The position numbers were made by a program, and so were the translations under genes. DNA of 36,558 nt from Streptomyces smaragdinus (GTDB lineage: Bacteria > Actinomycetota > Actinomycetes > Streptomycetales > Streptomycetaceae): NCBI RefSeq assembly GCF_009604385.1, contig NZ_WEGJ01000050.1, positions 1 to 36,558 of the forward strand. Reading direction: 5' to 3'. The notes under the pieces are model-generated. The model did not search any database. It was not told the origin of the DNA and saw nothing but the letters and a program-made list of their open reading frames with translations. This document shows positions 5,697-14,529 of the stretch, piece by piece (within the stretch, counting starts at the first letter, position 1; each line of letters starts with the position of its first letter).

Positions 5697-7928
5697 TCAG
5701 TCCTCGGCCCCGGCCCCCGAAGACAGGTCCTGACCAGCGCAGATGGCCAGAACATCGGCGCCGAATCTGTTCAGTTTGCGTGTCCCGACCCCCGAAATGG
5801 CGGACAGCTCGGCCGAATCGGCGGGTACGGCCTCGGCGATGGCCAGCAGCGTCTTGTCGGTGAAGACGCAGTACGCGGGCTGGCCGGTCAGCGCGGCCTG
5901 CCCGGCGCGCCACTCCCGCAGCCGCTGGTGCAGCGCCTCGTCCAGCTCGCTCGGGCAGTCCTCGCAGCGCATCAGCTTGATCTCGCCGGCCTGCGTCAGC
6001 GTCCGCCCGCACACCCGGCACCGCACCGACGTCCGCCGCCGGCGCCGCGCGACCGCACCGGCCCCGCTCCCGCCGTATGAGCCGCTCCCCCGCTCGACGC
6101 CACCCGTGCCGGCCGCTCCCCCGAACCGCCCGGTGAGCCCCCCGCTGCCCGGGCGCAGGCCGGTCAGGAACCGGCTCGGCACCCGCGACGCCCGCCCGCC
6201 CGGCGAACGCGACAGCGCCCACGACAGCTGCAGATGCTCCCGGGCCCGCGTCACCCCGACGTACAGCAGCCGGCGCTCCTCCTCGACCTGCTCGTCCGTC
6301 CGGGCGTACGTGATCGGCAGCATCCCCTCGGTCAGCCCGACCAGGAACACCGCGTCCCACTCCAGCCCCTTGGCGGCGTGCAGCGACGCCAGCGTCACCC
6401 CGTCCACCGCCGGCGCGTGCTGCGCCTGGGCGCGGGCGTCGAGCTCGGCGACCAGGTCTCCCAGCGTGGCGCCGGGGCGGGCCCGCCCGAAGTCCTCCGC
6501 GAGCCGGACCAGCGCCGCCAGGGACTCCCACCGGTCGCGCGCCGCGCCGGAGCCGGCCGGGGCCTCGGGCCGCCAGGCGCCGCCCTTCATGCTGCCGAGC
6601 ACCGCCCGCACCTGGGAGGCGAGGTCCACGGCGTCGTCCAGCAGCGCGTCGTTCCCCCCGGCGCGGGCCGCGCCGCGCAGGGCGATGCCGGCCTCGCGGA
6701 CCTCGGGCCGCTCGAAGAACCGCTCGGCGCCGCGCAGCTGGTACGGCACGCCCTGGTCGGCGAGGGCCTGCTCGTAGATCTCCGACTGGGCGTTGATCCG
6801 GTAGAGCACCGCGATCGAGCCGGCCGGGACGCCGGAGTCGATGAGCCGGCGGATCCGGCGGGCCGTGCCCTCGGCCTCCGCGGGCTCGTCGGCGTACTCG
6901 GTGTAGCCCGGGTCGGGGCCCGGGGCGCGCTGGGCGATCAGCTCCAGCCGGCTGTCGGCCGCCCGCCCGCTCGCCTGCGCGAGCAGGCCGTTCGCCAGAT
7001 GGACGACCTGGGGCGTGGAGCGGTAGTCCCGGACGAGCTTGACCACCGTGGCGTTCGGGTGCCGCAGCCGGAAGTCGAGGAGGTGGTCCGGGGTGGCGCC
7101 GGTGAACGAGTAGATCGTCTGGCTCGCGTCGCCGACCACGCACAAGCCGTCCCGGCCGCCCAGCCACAGCTCCAGCAGCCGCTGCTGGAGCGGGCTGACG
7201 TCCTGGTACTCGTCGACGACGAAGTGCTGGTACTGCCGGTGCACCTGCTCGGCGATGTCCGGCCGGTCCTCCAGCACGCCGACCGTCAGCAGCAGCACGT
7301 CCTCGAAGTCGATCACCCCGCGCTCGGCCTTGTGCTGCTCGTACGAGCGGTAGATCCCGGCCAGCTCGGCGGCGTCGCGCGGCATGTCCCGCCCGGCCTT
7401 CAGCGCGGCGGCGCCGTAGTCCTCGGGGGCGGTCTGGGTGACCTTGGCCCACTCGATCTCGCCGGCCACGTCCCGCAGCTCGCCCCGGTCAAGCCGGGTG
7501 CCGTACCGCGCCGCGGCCTCGGCGACCAGCTGGATCTTCCGCTCGGCCAGCCGGGGCAGCTCGCCGCCGACCGCCCGGGGCCAGAAGTACTGGAGCTGGC
7601 GCAGCGCGGCGGAGTGGAACGTCCGCGCCTGGACGCCGTCCGCGCCGAGCTGGCGCAGCCGGCCGCGCATCTCGCCCGCCGCCCGGTTCGTGAACGTCAC
7701 GGCCAGCACGCTCTGCGGCTGCAGGACGCCCGAGCGCACCCCGTACGCGATCCTGTGGGTGATGGCGCGGGTCTTGCCCGTCCCGGCGCCCGCCAGCACG
7801 CACACCGGCCCGTGCAGGGCCGTGGCGACCTCACGCTGCTCCGGGTCCAGGCCCTCCAGCACGGCGTCGGCCGTCTCGGGGACCTGTGGGAACTGCGGGA
7901 AGAGCGAGGGCTGGGGGGCTGTTGTCAC
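5697..7928 (-). CDS. uvrD2: UvrD2-type superfamily 1 DNA helicase
   Basis: This 743-residue helicase has all SF1A motifs: Walker A AGAGTGKT (about 46-53), motif Ia VTFTNRAAGEM, motif II VVDEYQDVS (about 237-245), motif III GDASQTIYSFTGA, motif V TLASLHAAKGLEW and motif VI LLYVGVTRARE. The C-terminus carries a tetracysteine motif (CRVCG, then CEDCP) and an HRDC domain ending ISGVGTRKLNRFG, the arrangement that defines actinobacterial UvrD2, an ATP-dependent 3'-5' helicase essential in mycobacteria. The GTG start (MTTAPQPSLF) has only a weak ribosome site. It lies upstream of the wblC promoter on the same strand and diverges from the DUF1772 gene. Confidence 0.95.
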   Translation of the reverse strand: MTTAPQPSLFPQFPQVPETADAVLEGLDPEQREVATALHGPVCVLAGAGTGKTRAITHRIAYGVRSGVLQPQSVLAVTFTNRAAGEMRGRLRQLGADGVQARTFHSAALRQLQYFWPRAVGGELPRLAERKIQLVAEAAARYGTRLDRGELRDVAGEIEWAKVTQTAPEDYGAAALKAGRDMPRDAAELAGIYRSYEQHKAERGVIDFEDVLLLTVGVLEDRPDIAEQVHRQYQHFVVDEYQDVSPLQQRLLELWLGGRDGLCVVGDASQTIYSFTGATPDHLLDFRLRHPNATVVKLVRDYRSTPQVVHLANGLLAQASGRAADSRLELIAQRAPGPDPGYTEYADEPAEAEGTARRIRRLIDSGVPAGSIAVLYRINAQSEIYEQALADQGVPYQLRGAERFFERPEVREAGIALRGAARAGGNDALLDDAVDLASQVRAVLGSMKGGAWRPEAPAGSGAARDRWESLAALVRLAEDFGRARPGATLGDLVAELDARAQAQHAPAVDGVTLASLHAAKGLEWDAVFLVGLTEGMLPITYARTDEQVEEERRLLYVGVTRAREHLQLSWALSRSPGGRASRVPSRFLTGLRPGSGGLTGRFGGAAGTGGVERGSGSYGGSGAGAVARRRRRTSVRCRVCGRTLTQAGEIKLMRCEDCPSELDEALHQRLREWRAGQAALTGQPAYCVFTDKTLLAIAEAVPADSAELSAISGVGTRKLNRFGADVLAICAGQDLSSGAGAED

Positions 7929-8062
7929 CCCGCCATGCTGCCAGGTCCGGGACCGGCCCCGGACCGGTTGTCCACAGGCGCCCCCAATTCGTACGATTAT
8001 CCGCGACCGGGAACGCGGAATCCCGTGGCCGGACGCGGGCGCGGCATGCCAGGGTGGCCCGC

Positions 8063-8518
8063 ATGGCGTCCGTCCTCCTCGTCCTGGCGACCGTGACCAC
8101 CGGCCTCTACGTGGGGCTCTTCTTCGCGTTCCGGTTCGTCTTCATGCCCGCGCTGGGGCAGGGGAGCGACGACGAGTTCACCGCCGTCATGCGGCGGATC
8201 AACCGGGTCATCGTGAACCCGTGGTTCCTCGCCCTGTTCCTCGGCGTGATCCTCTGGCCCCTGCTCGCCGTGTTCCTCGCCGACGACCGGCTGCTCGCCG
8301 GGCTCGGGCTGGCCGCCAACGTGGTGTCCCACGGGATCACGATCGGCGGCAACATCCCGCTGAACGGCGCCCTCGACCGGGCCCCCCTCGACACCCCAGA
8401 GCAGCGGCTCGCCGCCCGGGAGGCGTTCGAGGTGCGCTGGAACCGGCTGCACACCGCGCGCACGGTCGTCGGCGTCGCGGGATTCGCGCTGCTCACGTGC
8501 GCGACCCTGGCGCAGTGA
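8063..8518 (+). CDS. DUF1772 (anthrone oxygenase-like) membrane protein
   Basis: This 151-residue protein has four predicted membrane helices: at the N-terminus (SVLLVLATVTTGLYVGLFFAF), residues 53-75 (NPWFLALFLGVILWPLLAVFL), residues 80-100, and the C-terminus (VVGVAGFALLTCATL). The NIPLNGAL motif after the third helix and the VRWNRLHTARTV segment before the fourth are the DUF1772 signature; in most family members the reaction is unknown. The ATG at 8063 is chosen because upstream codons look non-coding. It is divergent from uvrD2 and precedes the mycoredoxin gene, which has its own promoter. Confidence 0.85.
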   Translation: MASVLLVLATVTTGLYVGLFFAFRFVFMPALGQGSDDEFTAVMRRINRVIVNPWFLALFLGVILWPLLAVFLADDRLLAGLGLAANVVSHGITIGGNIPLNGALDRAPLDTPEQRLAAREAFEVRWNRLHTARTVVGVAGFALLTCATLAQ

Positions 8519-8542
8519 CCGGCGCCTCAGTGACCGGCGCCT
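8513..8542. repeat. two tandem copies of a 15-base unit
   Basis: CAGTGACCGGCGCCT occurs twice in direct succession, the first copy spanning the stop codon of the DUF1772 gene. It looks like a simple slippage duplication at the 3' end of the gene. It lies just upstream of the SigR-type promoter. Confidence 0.8.
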
Positions 8543-8559
8543 CACCTGTACCCCGTACG

Positions 8560-8585
8560 GGAATGACCCGCCGTACCCGTGCGTT
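8560..8585 (+). promoter_or_regulatory. SigR-type promoter of the mycoredoxin gene
   Basis: GGAAT (8560-8564), 18 bases, then GTT (8583-8585) matches the published consensus of SigR, the thiol-oxidative-stress sigma factor of Streptomyces. It lies 55 bases before the mycoredoxin ATG. Mycoredoxin genes are expected SigR targets, which supports the assignment. Confidence 0.75.
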
Positions 8586-8639
8586 CGACTACGTGCGAAT
8601 ACGTGCGAGACGCACGCCGAACCTAAGGAGCGCGAAGCC

Positions 8640-8897
8640 ATGGCGGGCACTGTGACGATGTACAGCACCACCTGGTGCGGCTACTGCCGCCGGCTGAAGG
8701 GTCAGATGGACCGCGAGGGCATCGCGTACACCGAGATCAACATCGAGCACGACCCCGACTCCGCCAAGTTCGTCGAGAGCGTCAACAACGGCAACCAGCT
8801 GGTGCCGACCGTCGTCGTGGTCCCGAAGCAGGGCGGCGAGTCGGTCGCGATGCCGAACCCGTCGCTCGCCCAGGTGAAGACCGCCCTCGGCGCCTGA
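8640..8897 (+). CDS. mrx1: mycoredoxin (glutaredoxin-like, CGYC)
   Basis: This 85-residue single-domain thioredoxin-fold protein has the CGYC active site at residues 13-16 (STTWCGYCRRLK) and the cis-proline loop LVPTVVV, matching mycoredoxin-1. Mycoredoxins reduce mixed disulfides between proteins and mycothiol, the actinobacterial counterpart of glutathione. A clear AAGGAG ribosome site precedes the ATG, and a SigR-type promoter lies further upstream, fitting induction by disulfide stress. It ends three bases from the convergent nudC stop, with no obvious terminator between them, so transcripts may overlap. Size and motif are complete. Confidence 0.93.
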   Translation: MAGTVTMYSTTWCGYCRRLKGQMDREGIAYTEINIEHDPDSAKFVESVNNGNQLVPTVVVVPKQGGESVAMPNPSLAQVKTALGA

Positions 8898-8900
8898 CCC

Positions 8901-9851
8901 TCAGAAGGGCCGCCCCTTCGGCAGCGGCTCGCCGTACCAGAGTTCGATCAGCCGGGCCGCGATCGAGATTCCCGACGGAGGCAGGACCTCCTCGGACTCG
9001 AACGCGGCCCGCAGCTCGTCGCGGGAGAACCAGCGCGCCTCGTGCAGCTCCTCGCCGTCGACCCGTATGTCCACCGACGTGGCCCGGGCCAGGAAGCCCA
9101 GCATCAGGCTGGACGGGAAGGGCCACGGCTGGCTGGCGACGTACCTGACGTCGCCGACAACGACCCCGGCCTCCTCGAACACCTCGCGCCGGACGGTCTG
9201 CTCGATCGACTCGCCGGGCTCCACGAAGCCGGCCAGCGTCGAGAAGCGGCCCTCCGGCCAGTGCATCTGCCGGCCGAGCAGGATCCGGTCCTCCCCGTCC
9301 GTCACCGCCATGATCACGGCGGGGTCGGTACGGGGGTAGTGCTCGGCGCCGCAGGCGGGGCAGCGGCGGATGTGGCCGGCGGACGTGATGTTCGTGCGCT
9401 CGCCGCAGCGGGAGCAGTAGCGGTGGGTGCGCTGCCAGTTCTCCAGCGCCACCGCGTGCGCCATCAGCGCCGCGTCCCGGTCGCCCAGCAGCTGGCCGGC
9501 CTCGCGCAGCCCCGCGGGGCGGGCGGACTCGTCCATCCGGCCGGGCAGGGAGTCCTTCTGCAGCGCGAAGTAGCGCACGCCGTCGGTGTCGGTGCCGAGG
9601 AAGTAGCGGTGCTGCTCGGTGAGCGGCGCCTCGAAGGCGGGGGTCATCACCAGTTCGGTGCGCCCGTCGGGGGTGTCGTCGATCAGCACCTGGCCGCCGG
9701 AGACGACGAACACGCGCGTCGTCGGATGGCTCCAGGCGGCGGCGAGCCACGCCTCGTCGAGGCGGTGGTGGGCGGCGCGGTCGATGCCGCTGTCGCCGGT
9801 CAGCGAGATCGGCGGGACGGTGTGCGCCGGGTTACTCCAGATGGCGGTCAC
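8901..9851 (-). CDS. nudC: NudC-type NAD(H) pyrophosphatase (Nudix)
   Basis: This 316-residue protein is a full-length NudC. It has a zinc ribbon (YCSRCGERT, then RCPACGAEHYPRTDPAVI), the Nudix box GFVEPGESIEQTVRREVFEEAGV with its REVFEEAG metal ligands, and SQPWPFPSSLM, the motif specific to NADH pyrophosphatases. It hydrolyses NADH to NMNH and AMP, and family members can remove NAD caps from RNA. The GTG start overlaps the stop of the upstream M20 dipeptidase as GTGA, so it is the last gene of a minus-strand operon. A nudC gene also lies beside mycoredoxin and uvrD2 in mycobacteria. Confidence 0.95.
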   Translation of the reverse strand: MTAIWSNPAHTVPPISLTGDSGIDRAAHHRLDEAWLAAAWSHPTTRVFVVSGGQVLIDDTPDGRTELVMTPAFEAPLTEQHRYFLGTDTDGVRYFALQKDSLPGRMDESARPAGLREAGQLLGDRDAALMAHAVALENWQRTHRYCSRCGERTNITSAGHIRRCPACGAEHYPRTDPAVIMAVTDGEDRILLGRQMHWPEGRFSTLAGFVEPGESIEQTVRREVFEEAGVVVGDVRYVASQPWPFPSSLMLGFLARATSVDIRVDGEELHEARWFSRDELRAAFESEEVLPPSGISIAARLIELWYGEPLPKGRPF

Positions 9852-11254
9852 TGGTCTCCCCCTGTCGTCCCGGGGGCCAGCTCGCCCCAGAGGTGGGCGG
9901 CGGTCTCCGCACCCTTGGTCAGCAATTCGAGCTCCACCTTCTCATTCGGGCCGTGCCAGCCGTCGGACGGAACGGAGATCCCCAGGAAGAGGACCGGCGC
10001 GCCGAGGACGTCCTGCAGGTCGGCGGCCGGGCCGGAGCCGCCCTCGCGGGTGTAGCGGATCTCCTGCCCGAACGCCCGCCCCATGGCCCGGGTGAGGGCC
10101 CGCAGCGCCGGATCGTCGAGCGGGGTGAGGCAGGGGCGGGTGGTGCCGGTCCAGGTGATCTCGTGGTGGATGCCGGCGGGCAGCCGGTCCGCGGCCCAGG
10201 ACCCGACCGCCTCGCGCACCTGGCCGGCGTCCTGTCCGGCGACGAGGCGGAAGGAGAGTTTGAGGAAGGCGGACGACGGTACGACGGTCTTCCCGCCGGG
10301 GCCCTGATAGCCGCCGCCGATGCCGTTGACCTCGGCGGTGGGGCGGGCCCAGATCCGCTCCAGGGTGGTGTGCCCGGCCTCGCCGAGGGTGGCGGTGGAG
10401 TGGGCGGTACGCAGCCACGCGGCCTCGTCGAACGGCAGCCGCGCGAACAGCTCCCGCTCCCGGGCGGTGAGCTCCACCACACCGTCGTAGAAGCCGGGGA
10501 CGGCGACCCGCCGGGCGTCGTCGTGGAGGGCGGCGGCCAGCCGGGCGGCCTCGGTGGCCGGGTTCGGCACGGCACCGCCGAAGGAGCCGGAGTGGATGTC
10601 CTGGGCGGGCCCGTACAGCGTGATCTGGCACTCCGCCAGGCCCCGCATCCCCGTGCACACGGTGGGGGTGTCCTCGGCCCACATGCCGGTGTCGGAGACG
10701 ATCACCGTGTCGCAGGCGAGCCGGTCGGCGTGGCGCCGCAGGAGGGCGGGGAAGTGCGGGGAGCCGGACTCCTCCTCGCCCTCGACGATCAGCTTGAGAT
10801 TGACGGCGGGGGCGGTGCGTCCGGTGGCGTGCAGATGGGCGCGTACCCCCAGGGTGTGCAGGAGGATCTGGCCCTTGTCGTCCGCCGCGCCGCGGCCGTA
10901 GAGGCGGCCGTCGCGGATCGAGGGCTCGAAGGGCTCGGAGTGCCAGCCGTCCGCGAGCGCGGCGGGCTGCACGTCGTGATGGCCGTAGACGAGCACCGTC
11001 GGGGCGTCCGGGTCGTCGCTCGGCCACTCGGCGAAGACGGCGGGCAGGCCCTCGGTCTCCCAGATCTCCGCGACCGGGAAGCCCGTCGCTGTGAGCTTTG
11101 CCACCAGCCATTCGGCGCTGCGGCGGACGTCACCGGCGTGGTCCGGGTCGGCGGACACGGACGGAATGCGTACCCACTCCTGCAAATCGGAGAGGAACGC
11201 ACCGTTTTGGTCCGATATAAACGTGCGGACCACGGTGTCCGGCGTGCTGCTCAT
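9848..11254 (-). CDS. M20 family dipeptidase
   Basis: This 468-residue protein matches the carnosinase/CNDP-like branch of the M20 metallopeptidases. Metal-binding and catalytic segments are present: LVYGHHDVQP, LYGRGAADDKGQ, VEGEEESGSP with the general-base Glu, and the C-terminal GWHGPNEKVEL. The GPAQDIHSGSFGG stretch marks the dimerisation lid domain. No signal peptide is present, so it acts in the cytoplasm, probably on dipeptides. It begins 10 bases after the adnB stop and overlaps nudC, so all three are likely one transcript. No functional link with DNA repair is obvious. Confidence 0.92.
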   Translation of the reverse strand: MSSTPDTVVRTFISDQNGAFLSDLQEWVRIPSVSADPDHAGDVRRSAEWLVAKLTATGFPVAEIWETEGLPAVFAEWPSDDPDAPTVLVYGHHDVQPAALADGWHSEPFEPSIRDGRLYGRGAADDKGQILLHTLGVRAHLHATGRTAPAVNLKLIVEGEEESGSPHFPALLRRHADRLACDTVIVSDTGMWAEDTPTVCTGMRGLAECQITLYGPAQDIHSGSFGGAVPNPATEAARLAAALHDDARRVAVPGFYDGVVELTARERELFARLPFDEAAWLRTAHSTATLGEAGHTTLERIWARPTAEVNGIGGGYQGPGGKTVVPSSAFLKLSFRLVAGQDAGQVREAVGSWAADRLPAGIHHEITWTGTTRPCLTPLDDPALRALTRAMGRAFGQEIRYTREGGSGPAADLQDVLGAPVLFLGISVPSDGWHGPNEKVELELLTKGAETAAHLWGELAPGTTGGDQ

Positions 11255-11264
11255 GCTGGTGAGC

Positions 11265-14200
11265 CTAACCGGACAGCAGCGCTTCGAGCTCCGCCCGGCC
11301 GGGCAGGCCCTCGGGCCGTACGACCTCTCCGGTGCGGACGTACAGGAACGCGGCGGACACGTCCTCGAGGGGGATGCCCCATTCGTCCGCCCAGGCGAGC
11401 CGGTAGACAGCCAGCTGCAGCGGGTCGGCGGTGCCCGCGCGGCCGGTCTTCCAGTCGACGACCTCGAAGCGGTCCTCCCCGTCGCGGTACACCGCGTCGA
11501 TCCGGCCCCGGACCACCCGGCCGGCCAGGACGAGCTGGAAGGGGGCCTCGACGCGGAACGGGGTGCGGCGGGCGTACTCGGTGCGCTCGAAGGCCTCCTT
11601 CAGCTCCGCCAGGTCCTGCTCGTCGGCGATCCCGGGGCCGTCCTGCGGCAGCCAGTCGTCGGCGCCGGGGAGCTCGTCGGGGCCGAGCATCGGCAGCGGC
11701 AGCTCCTCGAAGCGGGACTCGACCCAGGCATGGAACCGGGTGCCGCGGCGGGCGGCCGGCTGCGGGGGGCGCGGCATGGGGCGCGCGAGCTCCCTGGCGA
11801 AGCCGTCGGGGTCGGCGGCCAGGCGCAGCAGCTGAGAGGCCGTCAGCGTGGCGGGCAGGGGGACGTCCCAGGTCGTGGCGCGGGCGGCGCGCAGCTCGGC
11901 CTCGAGGGCGTCGATGTCGCGGTCCCAGGAGGCGAGCTGCCGGGCGACCTCCGGCGGGTGCGGCTGCGCCTCCTCCGGTACGTCCCCCTCCTCCGCCCGC
12001 TGGTGCGGTACGGACGCCAGGTGGGCCTCGACCCGGGCGGCGGCCTCCCGGCGGCGGGCCGTCGCCGCGCCGTCCAGCGGCAGCGGCCACGCCCGCTCGG
12101 CGGCGTCCGCCGTCAGGGCCGGGTTCACGGCGTCCTTCGCCGGCTCACCGGCCCACACCTCGACCTCGCCGTACCCCTGCTCGCAGTGCTCCCGCAGCGC
12201 GTCCAGGAACGGCGAGGGGCCGCGCCGGCGCTTCTGCGTCGGCCCCCACCAGTGTCCGGAGCCCAGCAGCAGCCGGCGGGGGCGGGTGAACGTCACGTAG
12301 CCCAGGCGGAGCTCCTCCACCTCGGTGTGGTCGCGCAGGGCCGTACGGAACTCCTTGACGCCCTTCGCCGACCACTCCCCCAGCTCGGGGAGGGTGTCCG
12401 CGTCGCCGCGCAGGGCGTGCGGCAGGACCTTGCCCTGCGACGTCCACGCCTCGCGGGCGTCGGTGCTTGGGAAGTGCGAGGCGACGAGCCCGGGGACGAC
12501 GACGACGTCCCATTCGAGGCCCTTCGACTTGTGCGCGGTGAGCACCTTGACGGTGTCCGTCCCGTCGCTGGGGAGGGCGGCGTCCAGGCCCTTCTCGTAC
12601 TGCTGGGCGGTGCGCAGGAAGCCGAGGAACGCCAGCAGGGTCGCCTCGCCGTCGACGGAGGCGAAGCGGGCGGCCGTGTCGAGGAACGTGCCGAGGGTCT
12701 CGCGGCGGCGGGCGGCCAGCGCGTGCGGCGACGCCGACAGCTCGACCTCCAGCCCGGTCACCGCCAGCACCCGGTGCAGGACGTCCATCAGCGGGTCCGC
12801 CAGCGCCCGCCGCAGCTCGCGCAGCTCGGCGGCCAGCCGCGCGAACCGCACCCGCGCCTCGCGGCCGAACGGCAGCCCCCCGAGGTCGTCGCCGCCGTCG
12901 AGGAACACGTCGAGGGCGTCCGCGAGGGAGGCCACCTCCGCCGGGTCGACACCCTCCACGGCGGCGGCGAGACGGGCGTCGGGATCGTCGGGGGTGTCCT
13001 CGTACCGAACGAGCATCCGCGCGAGACGTCCGAGGAGCGCCAGATCGCGCGCGCCGATACGCCAGCGGGGGCCCGTCAGCAGGCGTACGAGGGAGGCGTT
13101 GGCGGTGGGGTCCTGGAGCACCTCGCACGTCGCGACCAGATCGGCGATCTCCGGCAGGTCCAGCAGCCCGGACAGCCCGACGACCTCGACGGGCACGTCC
13201 CGGGCGACCAGCGCGCCCTGGATCCGGGCGAAGTCCCCCGCGGTGCGGCACAGCACGGCTATCTCGCCGGGGGGCGTGCCCGTACGGACGAGGTGGGCGA
13301 CGGAGTCCGCGAGCCAGTCCAGCTCGGCCTCGTGGGTCTCCAGCAGGGCGCAGCGCACCACGCCGTCCCGCTCGGCCCCCGGCGCCGGGCGCAGGGCCTC
13401 CACGCCCGCGTGGCGGGCGCGCAGGGGCCCGGCGAGGCCGTTGGCGAGCTGGAGCAGCCGGCCGCCGCTGCGGCGGTTCTCCGACAGGGAGAAGCGGCGG
13501 GCGGGCGGGAAGTGCTCGGGGAAGTCGTCGAGGTTGGCGACGGAGGCGCCGCGCCAGCCGTAGATCGCCTGACAGGGGTCACCGACGGCGGTCACCGCGT
13601 GCCCGCCGCCGAAGAGTCCGGCGAGCATCCGGCGCTGGGCGACGGAGGTGTCCTGGTACTCGTCGAGGAGGACGACGCGGAACTCCTCGCGCAGCCGGTC
13701 GCCGACCGCCGGATGGTCCTCGGCGAGGCGGGCGGAGAGGGCGATCTGGTCGCCGAAGTCGATGAGGTCGCGCTGCCGCTTCTCCCTGCGGTACGCCTCG
13801 ACCAGTTCGGTGAGCTCCAGCCGCGCCCCGGCGGCCCCGGGCGCCTTGCGCAGCTCCTCGTTGGTGAGCCTGACGTCCGCCAGCTCGCGCAGCAGCCGGG
13901 TGTCGTGGGCGCGCAGGGCGGCGGGGGCGACGAGGTGCTCGCTGAGCTCGGCGTCGAGGGCGAGCAGCTCGCTCACCAGGGTGGCCAGGGGTTTGACGAG
14001 CGCCGGATACGGGCCGGGGCCGGCGCGCAGGACCTTCGCGGCGAGCTGGTAGCGGGTGGCGTCGGCGAGGAGGCGGGCGCCGGGCTCCAGGCCCAGGCGC
14101 AGGCCGTGGTCCTGGAGCAGGCGGCCGGCGAAGGCGTGGTACGTGGAGATGCGGGGCTCCTCCACCGGCTCGTCCCCGAAGGGGTCCGGCTGCAGCACGC

Positions 14201-14471
14201 CCGCCTTCGTCAGCGCCGCGCGCACCCGCTCGGCCAGCTCCCCCGCCGCCTTGTTGGTGAACGTCAGCCCCAGCACCTGCTGCGGCGCCACCTGTCCCGT
14301 ACCGACCAGCCACACCACCCGGGCGGCCATCACGGTCGTCTTGCCCGACCCGGCCCCGGCCACGATCACCTGCGGGGCGGGCGGTGCGGTGATGCACGCC
14401 GTCTGCTCCGGGGTGAACGGGATCCCGAGGAGCTCCTTGAGCTGGTCGGGGTGGGTGATACGGGCGGACAC
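11265..14471 (-). CDS. adnB: AdnB-like helicase-nuclease subunit
   Basis: This protein of about 1068 residues combines a UvrD-like SF1 helicase with a C-terminal RecB-type nuclease. Helicase motifs include VIVAGAGSGKTTVMAARVVWLV, LGLTFTNKAAGELAERV, VLLDEYQDTSVAQRRML, GDPCQAIYGWRGAS, and LTAHKSKGLEWDVVVVPG. The nuclease part shows GTRFHAWVE, RGRIDAVYRDGEDRFEVVDWKTG and QLAVYRLAWA, the Asp and DxK residues of the PD-(D/E)XK core. It lacks the iron-sulfur cysteines found in AdnA. With AdnA it should form the end-resecting motor-nuclease of actinobacteria. The start is uncertain: I chose the GTG at 14471; 14510 is possible. AdnA is 3.4 kb away on the other strand, which is unusual. Confidence 0.9.
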   Translation of the reverse strand: MSARITHPDQLKELLGIPFTPEQTACITAPPAPQVIVAGAGSGKTTVMAARVVWLVGTGQVAPQQVLGLTFTNKAAGELAERVRAALTKAGVLQPDPFGDEPVEEPRISTYHAFAGRLLQDHGLRLGLEPGARLLADATRYQLAAKVLRAGPGPYPALVKPLATLVSELLALDAELSEHLVAPAALRAHDTRLLRELADVRLTNEELRKAPGAAGARLELTELVEAYRREKRQRDLIDFGDQIALSARLAEDHPAVGDRLREEFRVVLLDEYQDTSVAQRRMLAGLFGGGHAVTAVGDPCQAIYGWRGASVANLDDFPEHFPPARRFSLSENRRSGGRLLQLANGLAGPLRARHAGVEALRPAPGAERDGVVRCALLETHEAELDWLADSVAHLVRTGTPPGEIAVLCRTAGDFARIQGALVARDVPVEVVGLSGLLDLPEIADLVATCEVLQDPTANASLVRLLTGPRWRIGARDLALLGRLARMLVRYEDTPDDPDARLAAAVEGVDPAEVASLADALDVFLDGGDDLGGLPFGREARVRFARLAAELRELRRALADPLMDVLHRVLAVTGLEVELSASPHALAARRRETLGTFLDTAARFASVDGEATLLAFLGFLRTAQQYEKGLDAALPSDGTDTVKVLTAHKSKGLEWDVVVVPGLVASHFPSTDAREAWTSQGKVLPHALRGDADTLPELGEWSAKGVKEFRTALRDHTEVEELRLGYVTFTRPRRLLLGSGHWWGPTQKRRRGPSPFLDALREHCEQGYGEVEVWAGEPAKDAVNPALTADAAERAWPLPLDGAATARRREAAARVEAHLASVPHQRAEEGDVPEEAQPHPPEVARQLASWDRDIDALEAELRAARATTWDVPLPATLTASQLLRLAADPDGFARELARPMPRPPQPAARRGTRFHAWVESRFEELPLPMLGPDELPGADDWLPQDGPGIADEQDLAELKEAFERTEYARRTPFRVEAPFQLVLAGRVVRGRIDAVYRDGEDRFEVVDWKTGRAGTADPLQLAVYRLAWADEWGIPLEDVSAAFLYVRTGEVVRPEGLPGRAELEALLSG

Positions 14472-14529
14472 CCACGAGAGCGTAGCGGTGCCCTCCGACA
14501 ACCGGGACAAGACGGGTGCCGTCAGGACG

